A stretch of 5,679 bases of DNA from assembly GCA_023426855.1 (NCBI GenBank), contig JAEZBU010000268.1:1-5679 (forward strand), in the 5' to 3' direction. The position numbers and the translations under genes are program-made. The notes under the pieces were generated by a model, which had not been told where the DNA came from, ran no database searches, and saw only the letters and a list, made by a program, of their open reading frames with translations. The DNA is from Pseudomonadota bacterium. Its GTDB lineage: Bacteria > Pseudomonadota > Alphaproteobacteria > Rhizobiales > Hyphomicrobiaceae. Below, in pieces: positions 1 to 4,504 of this stretch (position 1 is its first letter; every line of letters begins with the position of its first letter).

Positions 1-19
1 CAGCTGACATGACGATCAT
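1..19 (-). CDS. Possible 5' end of a divergent gene (six codons visible)
   Basis: On the minus strand an ATG at 19-17 opens a frame reading M-I-V-M-S-A to the window edge. It is preceded by the purine-rich stretch AGAGGG with about seven bases of spacing, which is a good Shine-Dalgarno arrangement. If real, it is divergent from qor and shares the 157-base gap with it. Only six codons are visible, so no product can be proposed. A chance match is quite possible. Confidence 0.3.
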
Positions 20-30
20 GTTTCGCCCTC

Positions 31-59
31 TTGTGAATAACCCGCTGAGCCCATAGAAC
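31..59 (+). promoter_or_regulatory. Candidate sigma70-like promoter for qor-GST
   Basis: TTGTGA (31-36) and TAGAAC (54-59) each match four of six positions of the -35 and -10 consensus and are separated by an ideal 17 bases. This would give a leader of roughly 110 bases ahead of the qor ATG. No other pair in the gap looked better by eye. Alphaproteobacterial promoters are often weakly conserved, so this is only a candidate. Confidence 0.28.
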
Positions 60-72
60 CCGGGAATGGCGG

Positions 73-100
73 CGATGTGGCGCAATTTTGCGCGCCATCG
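73..100. promoter_or_regulatory. Inverted repeat in the qor leader, candidate operator or leader hairpin
   Basis: The centre is GCGCAA-TT-TTGCGC (80-93), a perfect 6-bp dyad with a two-base centre. A second register pairs TGGCGC (78-83) with GCGCCA (92-97) and extends outward through CGA/TCG with a two-base bulge. The first register suits a dimeric DNA-binding protein. The second could fold in RNA with an eight-base loop. It lies between the candidate promoter and the qor start, so either role could control the operon. There is no direct evidence for a regulator. Confidence 0.3.
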
Positions 101-176
101 ATACAGCATCCATGGCGCCGCGCAAACCATCCATGCGCGCGGTCCAACAACCGGCTACTGACGAGGAGATTGCAGC

Positions 177-1148
177 ATGGTCCACGCAATTCGCGTTCAT
201 GAAAATGGCGGTCCTGAAAAAATGCTGTGGGAAGCTGTCGACGTCGGCCAGCCAGGCCCCGGCGAGCTGCGCCTGAAGCATCGCGCGGTCGGACTGAACT
301 ACATCGATACCTACCACCGCTCCGGCCTGTACAAGATCGCACTGCCGTCCGTGATCGGCATGGAAGGCACCGGCGAAGTGACAGCCGTCGGAGCCGGCGT
401 GACGGAATTCAAGCTGGGCGACCGGGTCGCCTACGCCAACCCGATGGGCAGCTATTCCGAAGAGCGGGTGATTCCGGCCGATCGCGTCGTCAAAGTGCCT
501 GACAGCGTCGACGATCGCACCGCTGCTGCGATGATGCTGCAGGGCATGACCGTGCGCTATCTGCTGAAGGAAACCTACAAGGTCGGCCCCGGCACCACTA
601 TGCTGCTGCACGCAGCGGCTGGCGGCATCGGTTTGATCGCCTGCCAGTGGGCCAAGCATCTCGGCGCTACCATCATCGGCACCACCAGCTCGGCGGAAAA
701 AGCCAAGCTGGCGATGGACAACGGCTGCACGCACGTCATCAACTACAAGACCGAGGATTTCGTAAAGCGCACCAAGGAGCTGACCGACGGCAAGGGCGTT
801 GACGTGGTCTATGACTCGATCGGCAAGGACACCTTCCCCGGCTCGCTCGATTGCCTCAAGCCGCGCAGCCTTTGGGTCAGCTTCGGCAACGCCTCCGGCG
901 CGATCCAGGGTTTCGATATCGGCATTCTCGCCGCCAAGGGCTCTTTGTACGCAACGCGCCCGACCCTGTTTTCCTACACCGCCAAGCGCGAGGATCTGGT
1001 CGCCAGCGCCAATGACTTGTTCGATGTCGTAAGCAAGGGCATCGTCAAGATCGCGGTCAATCAGACATACCCGCTCAAGGAAGCCGCCCAGGCGCACCGC
1101 GATCTCGAGGCGCGCAAGACCACCGGCTCGACCGTCCTGCTGCCATAA
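177..1148 (+). CDS. qor: NADPH:quinone oxidoreductase (zeta-crystallin-like, MDR superfamily)
   Basis: This predicted cytosolic enzyme transfers electrons from NADPH to quinones. Its 323 residues match the usual length of the QOR family. The N-terminal GroES-like domain carries the family signature GLNYIDTYHRSGLY (residues 39-52) and a GMEGTGEV stretch (61-68). The Rossmann domain has the nucleotide loop AAAGGIG (146-152), followed by LIACQWAKHLGA as in E. coli QOR. Later come VVYDSIGKDT (210-219), SLDCL, VSFGNASGA (234-242) and KGSLYATRP, all close to the E. coli enzyme as I remember it. There are no structural zinc cysteines, as expected for the zinc-free branch. The ATG at 177 has GAGGAG (163-168) eight bases upstream. 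A GST follows 25 bases downstream, probably in the same transcript. The QOR family call is firm; the physiological quinone is not known. Confidence 0.94.
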   Translation: MVHAIRVHENGGPEKMLWEAVDVGQPGPGELRLKHRAVGLNYIDTYHRSGLYKIALPSVIGMEGTGEVTAVGAGVTEFKLGDRVAYANPMGSYSEERVIPADRVVKVPDSVDDRTAAAMMLQGMTVRYLLKETYKVGPGTTMLLHAAAGGIGLIACQWAKHLGATIIGTTSSAEKAKLAMDNGCTHVINYKTEDFVKRTKELTDGKGVDVVYDSIGKDTFPGSLDCLKPRSLWVSFGNASGAIQGFDIGILAAKGSLYATRPTLFSYTAKREDLVASANDLFDVVSKGIVKIAVNQTYPLKEAAQAHRDLEARKTTGSTVLLP

Positions 1149-1173
1149 GACATCACTAGGGAGAGAAATCGAA

Positions 1174-1797
1174 ATGCTAAAAATCTACGGTCGCGCCAAT
1201 TCGATCAACGTGCGCAAAGTCTTGTGGACCGCCGATGAAGTCGGCGTTCCTTTCGCGCGCGAAGATTGGGGCCGCGGTTTCCGCGCTACCTCCGAGCCGG
1301 AATTCCTCAAGCTCAACCCCTTCGCCGTCGTGCCCGTCGTCGACGATGAAGGCTTGGTGCTGCGCGAAAGCCATGCCATTTCGCGTTATCTCGCGGCCAA
1401 GCACGGCCGCTCCGATCTCTACCCGACCGATCTGGTCGAGCGGACCAAGGTCGATGCCTGGATGGACTGGGGCCAGACCGACCTTTACCAAGGCATCCGC
1501 GCGCCATTTCTCGGCCTGATCGTGAAGCAGCCTGCGTACCAGGACCCCAAGCTGATCGAATCCGGCATCAACGAATGGAGCAACCAGATGAAGCTTCTCG
1601 ACAAGCATCTGGCTGCCAACGGGCCGTATCTGATGGGCGACAGCTTCACGCTGGCCGACGTGCCGGCCGGACTGGTCGTCAATCGCTGGTTCTCTATCCC
1701 GTTCGACAAACCGGATCTGAAGGCCGTCGCGGCTTACTATGATCGCTTGGGCGAACGGCCCGCCTATCGCGCACACGGGCGCAATGGCTCGCCCTGA
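1174..1797 (+). CDS. Glutathione S-transferase family protein
   Basis: This is a two-domain GST of 207 residues, a typical length, and probably cytosolic. The thioredoxin-like N-terminal domain starts MLKIYGRANSINVRK, where Ser10 or Asn11 sits at the usual catalytic position. It continues with LNPFAVVPVV, whose Pro54 is the expected cis-proline, and with the glutathione-binding pair Glu65-Ser66 in LRESHAISRYLA. The all-helical C-terminal domain holds GDSFTLADVPAG (155-166), the conserved N-capping box and hydrophobic staple with Thr159 and Asp162. The ATG at 1174 has AGGGAGAG (1158-1165) eight bases ahead. It lies 25 bases behind qor and before a terminator, so the pair is probably one operon acting on electrophiles or quinones. 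I cannot fix the class; it looks closest to theta- or beta-like bacterial GSTs. It is clearly different from the second GST in the window. Confidence 0.9.
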   Translation: MLKIYGRANSINVRKVLWTADEVGVPFAREDWGRGFRATSEPEFLKLNPFAVVPVVDDEGLVLRESHAISRYLAAKHGRSDLYPTDLVERTKVDAWMDWGQTDLYQGIRAPFLGLIVKQPAYQDPKLIESGINEWSNQMKLLDKHLAANGPYLMGDSFTLADVPAGLVVNRWFSIPFDKPDLKAVAAYYDRLGERPAYRAHGRNGSP

Positions 1798-1807
1798 TTA
1801 CGGGTCT

Positions 1808-1847
1808 CGGGCATCGGCGCGGCCTCTGCCGCATCGATGCCCGTTTT
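1808..1847 (+). terminator. Intrinsic terminator after the qor-GST pair
   Basis: CGGGCATCG (1808-1816) pairs perfectly over 9 bp with CGATGCCCG (1835-1843) and is followed at once by TTTT (1844-1847). Inside, GCGGC (1819-1823) pairs with GCCGC (1828-1832) around a CTCT loop, giving a two-tier stem. It starts ten bases after the GST stop codon. The T run is short but continues as CCGTTCT. This is a strong candidate for Rho-independent termination. Confidence 0.85.
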
Positions 1848-1868
1848 CCGTTCTATCGAGCAAACTCG

Positions 1869-1884
1869 TCCTTGCCCGCAAGGA
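1869..1884. promoter_or_regulatory. Perfect 7-bp inverted repeat upstream of the secreted-protein gene
   Basis: TCCTTGC-CC-GCAAGGA is a perfect dyad with a two-base centre, located 29 bases before the ATG at 1914. Two bases are too few for an RNA loop without opening the stem, so a protein-binding operator is the simpler reading. It also falls in the only stretch between the preceding terminator and this gene, where its promoter must lie. No regulator is visible nearby. Confidence 0.35.
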
Positions 1885-1898
1885 TACGTTGTGTAAAC

Positions 1899-1903
1899 GG
1901 AGG
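1899..1903 (+). promoter_or_regulatory. Ribosome binding site selecting the ATG at 1914
   Basis: GGAGG ends ten bases before the ATG at 1914. An in-frame TTG at 1872 would add 14 residues ahead of the signal peptide, and no comparable purine stretch precedes it. This decides the start in favour of 1914, which places a normal signal peptide at the N terminus. Confidence 0.7.
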
Positions 1904-1913
1904 CGCCGACGCG

Positions 1914-2432
1914 ATGGTTTTGCACGCGCTCTCGCTGACCGTCCTCGTGGCGACGCTCGCGATGGCACCGTCGGCACTGGCTCAGGCGAACGAAGTCTGT
2001 GTGTCCTGCAGCGGTCCGCCAGCCGTCTATCGCTGCACGGTCGATGATGCCGACAGCGTCGCCCGCTACAAGGGCGGCGACCGCATCCTGCAATTCATCT
2101 GCACCACCGAGCTATCGAAAGCTGGCGGCCACCAGAAGTGCCGCACGCGCCGCAGATCGGCCGAACCATGCATTGGCATGGAACGCACGGTATCTTTGTC
2201 AGGCTCCATAGATGCGCTGGCCGAACAGGCTGCCAATGCGGAGCCTACCGAGTCGAGCGATCTGGAGCCAGCAGCGCCCGAGAAAGCCAGCGGACCGCCG
2301 AAAACCGTTGAAGAACTGGCACGGCGCACCGCGACAGCATCAAAAGATCAGCTCGACAAGACCGGCTCGGCCGTCGGCGGCGCCATGAAGAAGAGCTGGA
2401 ACTGCATGATTTCACTGTTCCAGGATTGCTGA
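1914..2432 (+). CDS. Secreted cysteine-rich protein of unknown function
   Basis: The 172-residue product begins with a clear Sec signal peptide: a hydrophobic stretch LSLTVLVATLAMAP, then an ALA|QA cleavage site after about residue 23. The mature protein has eight cysteines at residues 29, 32, 41, 63, 76, 86, 164 and 172. Six cluster in the first 60 mature residues, including a CVSC pair, and two are in the C-terminal WNCMISLFQDC tail. The middle (about 105-135) is rich in Ala, Glu, Pro and Ser and looks disordered, and a helical stretch precedes the tail. The even cysteine count suggests disulfides in the periplasm or outside. I do not recognise a named domain. I vaguely recall similar tails in hypothetical proteins from Bradyrhizobium relatives but cannot confirm this. 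It is monocistronic, set off by a terminator upstream and a convergent gene downstream. Confidence 0.78.
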   Translation: MVLHALSLTVLVATLAMAPSALAQANEVCVSCSGPPAVYRCTVDDADSVARYKGGDRILQFICTTELSKAGGHQKCRTRRRSAEPCIGMERTVSLSGSIDALAEQAANAEPTESSDLEPAAPEKASGPPKTVEELARRTATASKDQLDKTGSAVGGAMKKSWNCMISLFQDC

Positions 2433-2446
2433 GCGGAAACGCTCAG
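2429..2446. terminator. Shared hairpin between two convergent genes
   Basis: CTGAGCG (2429-2435) pairs perfectly with CGCTCAG (2440-2446) around a GAAA tetraloop on the plus strand. The TGA stop of the secreted-protein gene (2430-2432) lies in the left arm, and the TGA stop of the minus-strand Sel1 gene (2443-2445) lies in the right arm. Neither side has a real T run, so it is not a textbook intrinsic terminator. It may protect 3' ends or help convergent termination. Confidence 0.5.
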
Positions 2447-2697
2447 TTACGCGCCAGCCATTCGCGCGCCAGACGCTGCGCCGTCGAAACATCGTGACGC
2501 GACATCTCGCTCGACAGCTCCGCACGATAGCGACGAGCTTCAACATTGCCACGCAGGGCGGCGATGTTGAACCACTTGTGGGCGGTGATCAGATCCAGCG
2601 CCACATCACGGCCGGCGCAATACTTCAGACCCAGTTCGAAGAAAATATCCGCAGCTACGCTATTGCCGCTCGCAAAGGCGGCCTCAACGCTCGACAT
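2443..2697 (-). CDS. Small single-repeat Sel1-like protein
   Basis: The 84-residue product carries one Sel1/TPR-like unit: ADIFFELGLKYCAG, then a DLITAHKWFNIAALRGN stretch. This matches the Sel1 pattern of A-x-x-x-LG-x-x-Y...A-x-KW-x-x-AA-x-GN. A charged helical tail ending QRLAREWLARN follows, as commonly seen after Sel1 repeats. No signal peptide or membrane segment is seen. Such repeats make helical scaffolds for protein contacts; a single repeat probably binds one partner or oligomerises. The ATG at 2697 has AGGGAGA seven bases upstream on the minus strand, which supports the start. It is convergent with the secreted-protein gene and their stop codons are ten bases apart. No partner gene is evident, so the biological role is unknown. 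Confidence 0.8.
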   Translation of the reverse strand: MSSVEAAFASGNSVAADIFFELGLKYCAGRDVALDLITAHKWFNIAALRGNVEARRYRAELSSEMSRHDVSTAQRLAREWLARN

Positions 2698-2861
2698 CCC
2701 CCAATCTCCCTACGCAATACCTCAAAACCGGGCCCCGATTGCCACACCGCGCCCAGACATGAAATATCTCCGCAATCTGATGATGGATTGGTAAACGAAA
2801 ACGCCCGCTTGAATAAAAAATGCGACGTCATTTCATGGAATTATTCTATTTTCGAAATGTC

Positions 2862-2883
2862 AGATATAAACAAGATATAAACA
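2862..2883. repeat. Perfect tandem 11-bp direct repeat in an AT-rich tract
   Basis: AGATATAAACA occurs twice with no gap (2862-2872 and 2873-2883). The period is close to one helical turn, so two protein molecules would bind the same face. The tract lies in the AT-rich segment 165 bases upstream of the Sel1 start and could be a regulator or nucleoid-protein site. A simple slippage duplication is the alternative. Confidence 0.75.
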
Positions 2884-2923
2884 GAAACAAAAGTAACGGA
2901 ATTCTTGCGCGCATATCCGAGGG

Positions 2924-3055
2924 ATGATGGGCGCCCCCAAACGACAGCGCAATTTCATGCCTATCGTTGGCGATGATCGCCGGTTGCTCACGATCGACGC
3001 CGAAATTACGCACGCTGTTTTCAACAGAAAACATCGCGACCATTTGGCCGCCTGA
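2924..3055 (+). CDS. Doubtful short ORF, 43 codons
   Basis: An ATG-ATG start at 2924/2927 opens a 43-codon frame containing FMPIVGDDRRLLTIDAEITH and a basic tail NRKHRDHLAA, closed by TGA at 3053. The composition is mixed and protein-like, without the Arg/Ala/Ser bias of shadow frames. It follows the AT-rich segment where a promoter could lie. Against it, the only purine stretch (GAGGG) touches the first ATG and is three bases from the second, which is too close. No family is recognised. It could be a gene fragment or chance. Confidence 0.2.
   Translation: MMGAPKRQRNFMPIVGDDRRLLTIDAEITHAVFNRKHRDHLAA
2969..2981. repeat. Dyad GGCGAT-G-ATCGCC
   Basis: This is a perfect 6-bp inverted repeat around a single base, inside the gene-poor region and within the doubtful short ORF. 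It could be a binding site for a dimeric regulator. In a GC-rich genome such dyads also arise by chance, and its distance from either neighbouring gene weakens the case. Confidence 0.3.
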
Positions 3056-3211
3056 AGCCGCATCATCGGCGCGGCAAAACAGCCCGTCGCAGCATCGCAA
3101 CACAACGCAATAGCATCAGCAAATCGCACGCAGATTGCGGTGATTAGGGCAAGTTTATTGCAGTCTCGCGACAAAATTCCGCTGACACCGTGACCGTTCA
3201 GACGCAGTTCA

Positions 3212-3223
3212 GGTGGCGCCACC
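3212..3223. promoter_or_regulatory. Perfect 12-bp palindrome upstream of the small exported-protein gene
   Basis: GGTGGCGCCACC is fully palindromic. It ends five bases before a candidate -35 element, which is a plausible place for an activator or repressor dimer. There is no further evidence for a regulator. Confidence 0.3.
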
Positions 3224-3228
3224 GATAC

Positions 3229-3256
3229 TTGCCCCAACGACTCGATCGACTAGAGT
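3229..3256 (+). promoter_or_regulatory. Candidate promoter for the small exported-protein gene
   Basis: TTGCCC (3229-3234) and TAGAGT (3251-3256) each match four of six consensus bases and are separated by 16. Transcription would begin near 3263, giving a leader of about 60 bases before the ATG at 3326. The match is modest, and its value comes mainly from position next to the palindrome and upstream of the only rightward gene here. Confidence 0.27.
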
Positions 3257-3297
3257 GGCGGCAACAGAACGGCGGCCATCCTCGCGGGCGACAAACT

Positions 3298-3335
3298 GAG
3301 AGGACGGCCGGATCATGGGGGATCCATGCTCGTAA
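3298..3335 (+). promoter_or_regulatory. Unusual translation-start region with mini-ORF and start-codon hairpin
   Basis: GAGAGGA (3298-3304) is the best ribosome site, but it lies 21 bases from the ATG at 3326. It is an ideal ten bases from another ATG at 3315, which opens a seven-codon frame (M-G-D-P-C-S-stop, 3315-3335) overlapping the real start out of frame. GGATC (3310-3314) and GATCC (3321-3325) can pair, with loop ATGGGG holding that first ATG. Folding would hide it and bring the ribosome site to five bases from the stem next to 3326. A local GGGGGA (3317-3322) is only three bases from 3326. Confidence 0.4.
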
Positions 3336-3574
3336 GAACTTCTGTCATTCTGGCAGCGGCCATAGCGTGCTCTGCCTGTGCACAGGATCGCGCGGCGACG
3401 CTCTATAGCTACCAGAAAAGCTACGTCACTGGTGGTGGAGTGGATATCGAAGGCGCAGACACGCAGGCTCGGTTCAGCAAGAAATCCATGTCGGACAAAA
3501 TGCTGACCGCCATCGCTCTGGAACGGGTCACCGGACGCAAGCCGGACCCGTCACGATTGATGGTGACCAACTGA
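3326..3574 (+). CDS. Small exported protein, possible lipoprotein, unknown function
   Basis: The 82-residue product starts MLVRTSVILAAAIACSACAQ, a short positively charged tip plus a hydrophobic core. Cleavage could be lipoprotein-type at Cys15 or Cys18, although neither has the usual Leu at -3. It could instead be ordinary signal peptidase cleavage after SACA. The mature part (LYSYQKSYVTGGG, later MLTAIALERVTGRKPDP) is soluble and has no named domain that I know. The tandem stop TGA-TAA ends it and a strong terminator begins four bases after the TGA. It appears monocistronic. The start at 3326 is favoured because it yields the export signal; the ribosome-site geometry is odd (see the 3298-3335 entry). 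It is probably a lineage-specific envelope protein. Export is likely; the role is unknown. Confidence 0.68.
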   Translation: MLVRTSVILAAAIACSACAQDRAATLYSYQKSYVTGGGVDIEGADTQARFSKKSMSDKMLTAIALERVTGRKPDPSRLMVTN

Positions 3575-3578
3575 TAAG

Positions 3579-3619
3579 AAAACGGCGCTGGAAGGCTTTT
3601 GAAGCCCCAGCGCCGTTTT
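3579..3619. terminator. Strong bidirectional intrinsic terminator between convergent genes
   Basis: AAAACGGCGCTGG (3579-3591) pairs perfectly over 13 bp with CCAGCGCCGTTTT (3607-3619). The top of the stem continues after a two-base AA bulge with GGCTT/AAGCC around a three-base TTG loop. Because the stem has A's on the left and T's on the right, it ends in a U run when read from either side. It serves the exported-protein gene (plus) and very likely the YfcG-like GST (minus, stop at 3687). Confidence 0.92.
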
Positions 3620-3686
3620 GAAACTTCTCAAATTGCAATGCAGCGCAGCGCGCGCGTGAGCGCGATGCACCCGGGCAACCTCGCCG

Positions 3687-4388
3687 TCAGCGCGCCTTCT
3701 GCCCGAACAGCACCTTCTGCGCCTCCTTGTCGCTCGCGAGATTCCATTTCTCGCGTTCGTCCGCGCCGACCTTCACCGCCTTTTGCACAGCCGGGCGCGC
3801 CTGGATGCTATTGAACCAGGCTTCCAGATGCGGGAAGTCGGCGATGTTCTGGCCCTGGTTGGCATACGACCGCGTCCAGGGAAAACTCGCCATATCCGCG
3901 ATGGAATAGTCGCCCGCCAGATACTCACGATCCGCAAGCCGTTTATTCATGACGCCGTAGAGGCGATTGACCTCGTTGGTGTAGCGATCGATGGCGTAGG
4001 GAATCTTCTCGGGCGCGTAGTTGCGGAAGTGATGGCATTGCCCCGCCATCGGCCCGAGGCCACCCATCTGCCAATACAGCCACTGCTCGACATCGACGCG
4101 CTTGCGCTCATCAGCCGGATAGAACTTGCCGGTCTTGCGGCCGAGATACTGCAGAATGGCGCCGGATTCGAAGACGGAGATCGGTTCCCCGCCGGGGCCA
4201 TCCGGATCGATGATCGCCGGCATGCGATTGTTCGGCGCGATCTTCAGGAACGATGGCGCGAACTGATCGCCACGCCCGATGTTGATGTACTTAACCTCAT
4301 ACGGAAGCCCGCATTCCTCAAGCATGATGGAGATTTTGTGGCCGTTCGGCGTGGGCCAGTAATAGAGCTCGATCGGGCGCTGTGCCAT
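3687..4388 (-). CDS. Nu-class glutathione S-transferase, YfcG/YghU-like disulfide reductase
   Basis: The 233-residue protein has the Nu-class hallmark TPNGHK (residues 13-18), where Thr13 and Asn15 take the place of the usual catalytic Ser/Tyr/Cys. The rest follows E. coli YfcG closely: LEECGLPYEV, APNNRMPAI with cis-Pro57, GGEPISVFESGAILQYL with Glu74-Ser75, WLYWQMGGLGPMAGQ (103-117) and a C-terminal YSIADMASFPW N-capping box. This family uses two glutathione molecules to reduce disulfides or peroxides in the cytosol and has weak classical transferase activity. A longer frame opens at 4442, but the ATG at 4388 has AGGAGA six bases upstream and begins where homologues begin. It lies 116 bases after the ligase alpha subunit on the same strand, and it may be co-transcribed or have its own promoter. 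Confidence 0.92.
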   Translation of the reverse strand: MAQRPIELYYWPTPNGHKISIMLEECGLPYEVKYINIGRGDQFAPSFLKIAPNNRMPAIIDPDGPGGEPISVFESGAILQYLGRKTGKFYPADERKRVDVEQWLYWQMGGLGPMAGQCHHFRNYAPEKIPYAIDRYTNEVNRLYGVMNKRLADREYLAGDYSIADMASFPWTRSYANQGQNIADFPHLEAWFNSIQARPAVQKAVKVGADEREKWNLASDKEAQKVLFGQKAR

Positions 4389-4504
4389 GCCATCTCTCCT
4401 CGCGTTTCGTTGCGACCGGCGGGCGTTCGTATGCGCCCGCACCTTCCCTTATCTTGTCGCACGATGCCGTCGCGGCAAGCCAGCCAAGCTCTCGTGATCG
4501 GCCC
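4389..4504 (-). other. Gap between ligase alpha gene and GST, with GC-rich hairpins
   Basis: GCGGGCG (4419-4425) pairs perfectly with CGCCCGC (4434-4440) around an eight-base loop, and TGCCG/CGGCA (4465-4477) makes a weaker stem with a TCG loop. Read in the direction of transcription (minus), neither is followed by a T run, so they are not intrinsic terminators. The larger one would sit about 30 bases ahead of the GST start in a read-through mRNA. AGGAGA (4395-4400) is the GST ribosome site and fixes its start. No convincing promoter was seen: TTGCCG (4478-4473) has only weak -10 partners. Confidence 0.5.

Larger units (their letters stand above)
2698..3325. other. Long intergenic region without a convincing gene
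   Basis: These 628 bases must contain the promoter for the Sel1 gene (leftward) and for the small exported protein (rightward). Base use changes abruptly: 2781-2900 has 39 G/C in 120 bases, about 33%, against clearly GC-rich neighbours. It holds a tandem 11-bp repeat (2862-2883), dyads at 2969-2981 and 3212-3223, and one doubtful short ORF (2924-3055). Two minus-strand open frames, 2846-3103 and 2860-3237, use GTG or TTG starts, lack a ribosome site, have odd composition (cysteine-rich, arbitrary) and overlap each other. I do not treat them as genes. A decayed gene remnant is possible but I could not recognise one. Confidence 0.6.

Noticed and set aside
16..342. 108-codon minus-strand frame overlapping the qor start
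   Set aside because: It overlaps the first 166 bases of qor, is Arg/Gly/Cys-rich and has no recognisable family.
1177..1776. A 199-codon minus-strand frame inside the first GST gene
   Set aside because: It mirrors the whole GST gene on the opposite strand. The GST frame has family motifs and a good ribosome site, and this one has neither.
2862..2883. CRISPR array or replication iterons
   Set aside because: There are only two abutting 11-bp copies, with no spacers, no DnaA-box cluster and no rep or cas gene in the window.
2860..3237. 125-codon minus-strand frame (TTG start) and the overlapping 85-codon frame 2846-3103 (GTG start)
   Set aside because: Non-ATG starts without ribosome sites, cysteine-rich arbitrary composition, mutual overlap and extension into the AT-rich repeat tract argue against coding.
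3651..3664. Hairpin CGCGC-GTGA-GCGCG downstream of the minus-strand GST
   Set aside because: The stem is 5 bp with no T run on either strand in a GC-rich stretch. The much stronger 3579-3619 terminator explains the end of transcription.
4419..4440. GC-rich hairpin as terminator between the ligase alpha gene and the GST
   Set aside because: A good 7-bp stem, but no T run follows on the minus strand, so read-through is expected. It is noted as a leader structure instead.
4389..4442. N-terminal extension of the YfcG-like GST by 18 residues to a start at 4442
   Set aside because: The extension is basic and unlike homologues, and the ATG at 4388 has a well-spaced AGGAGA.
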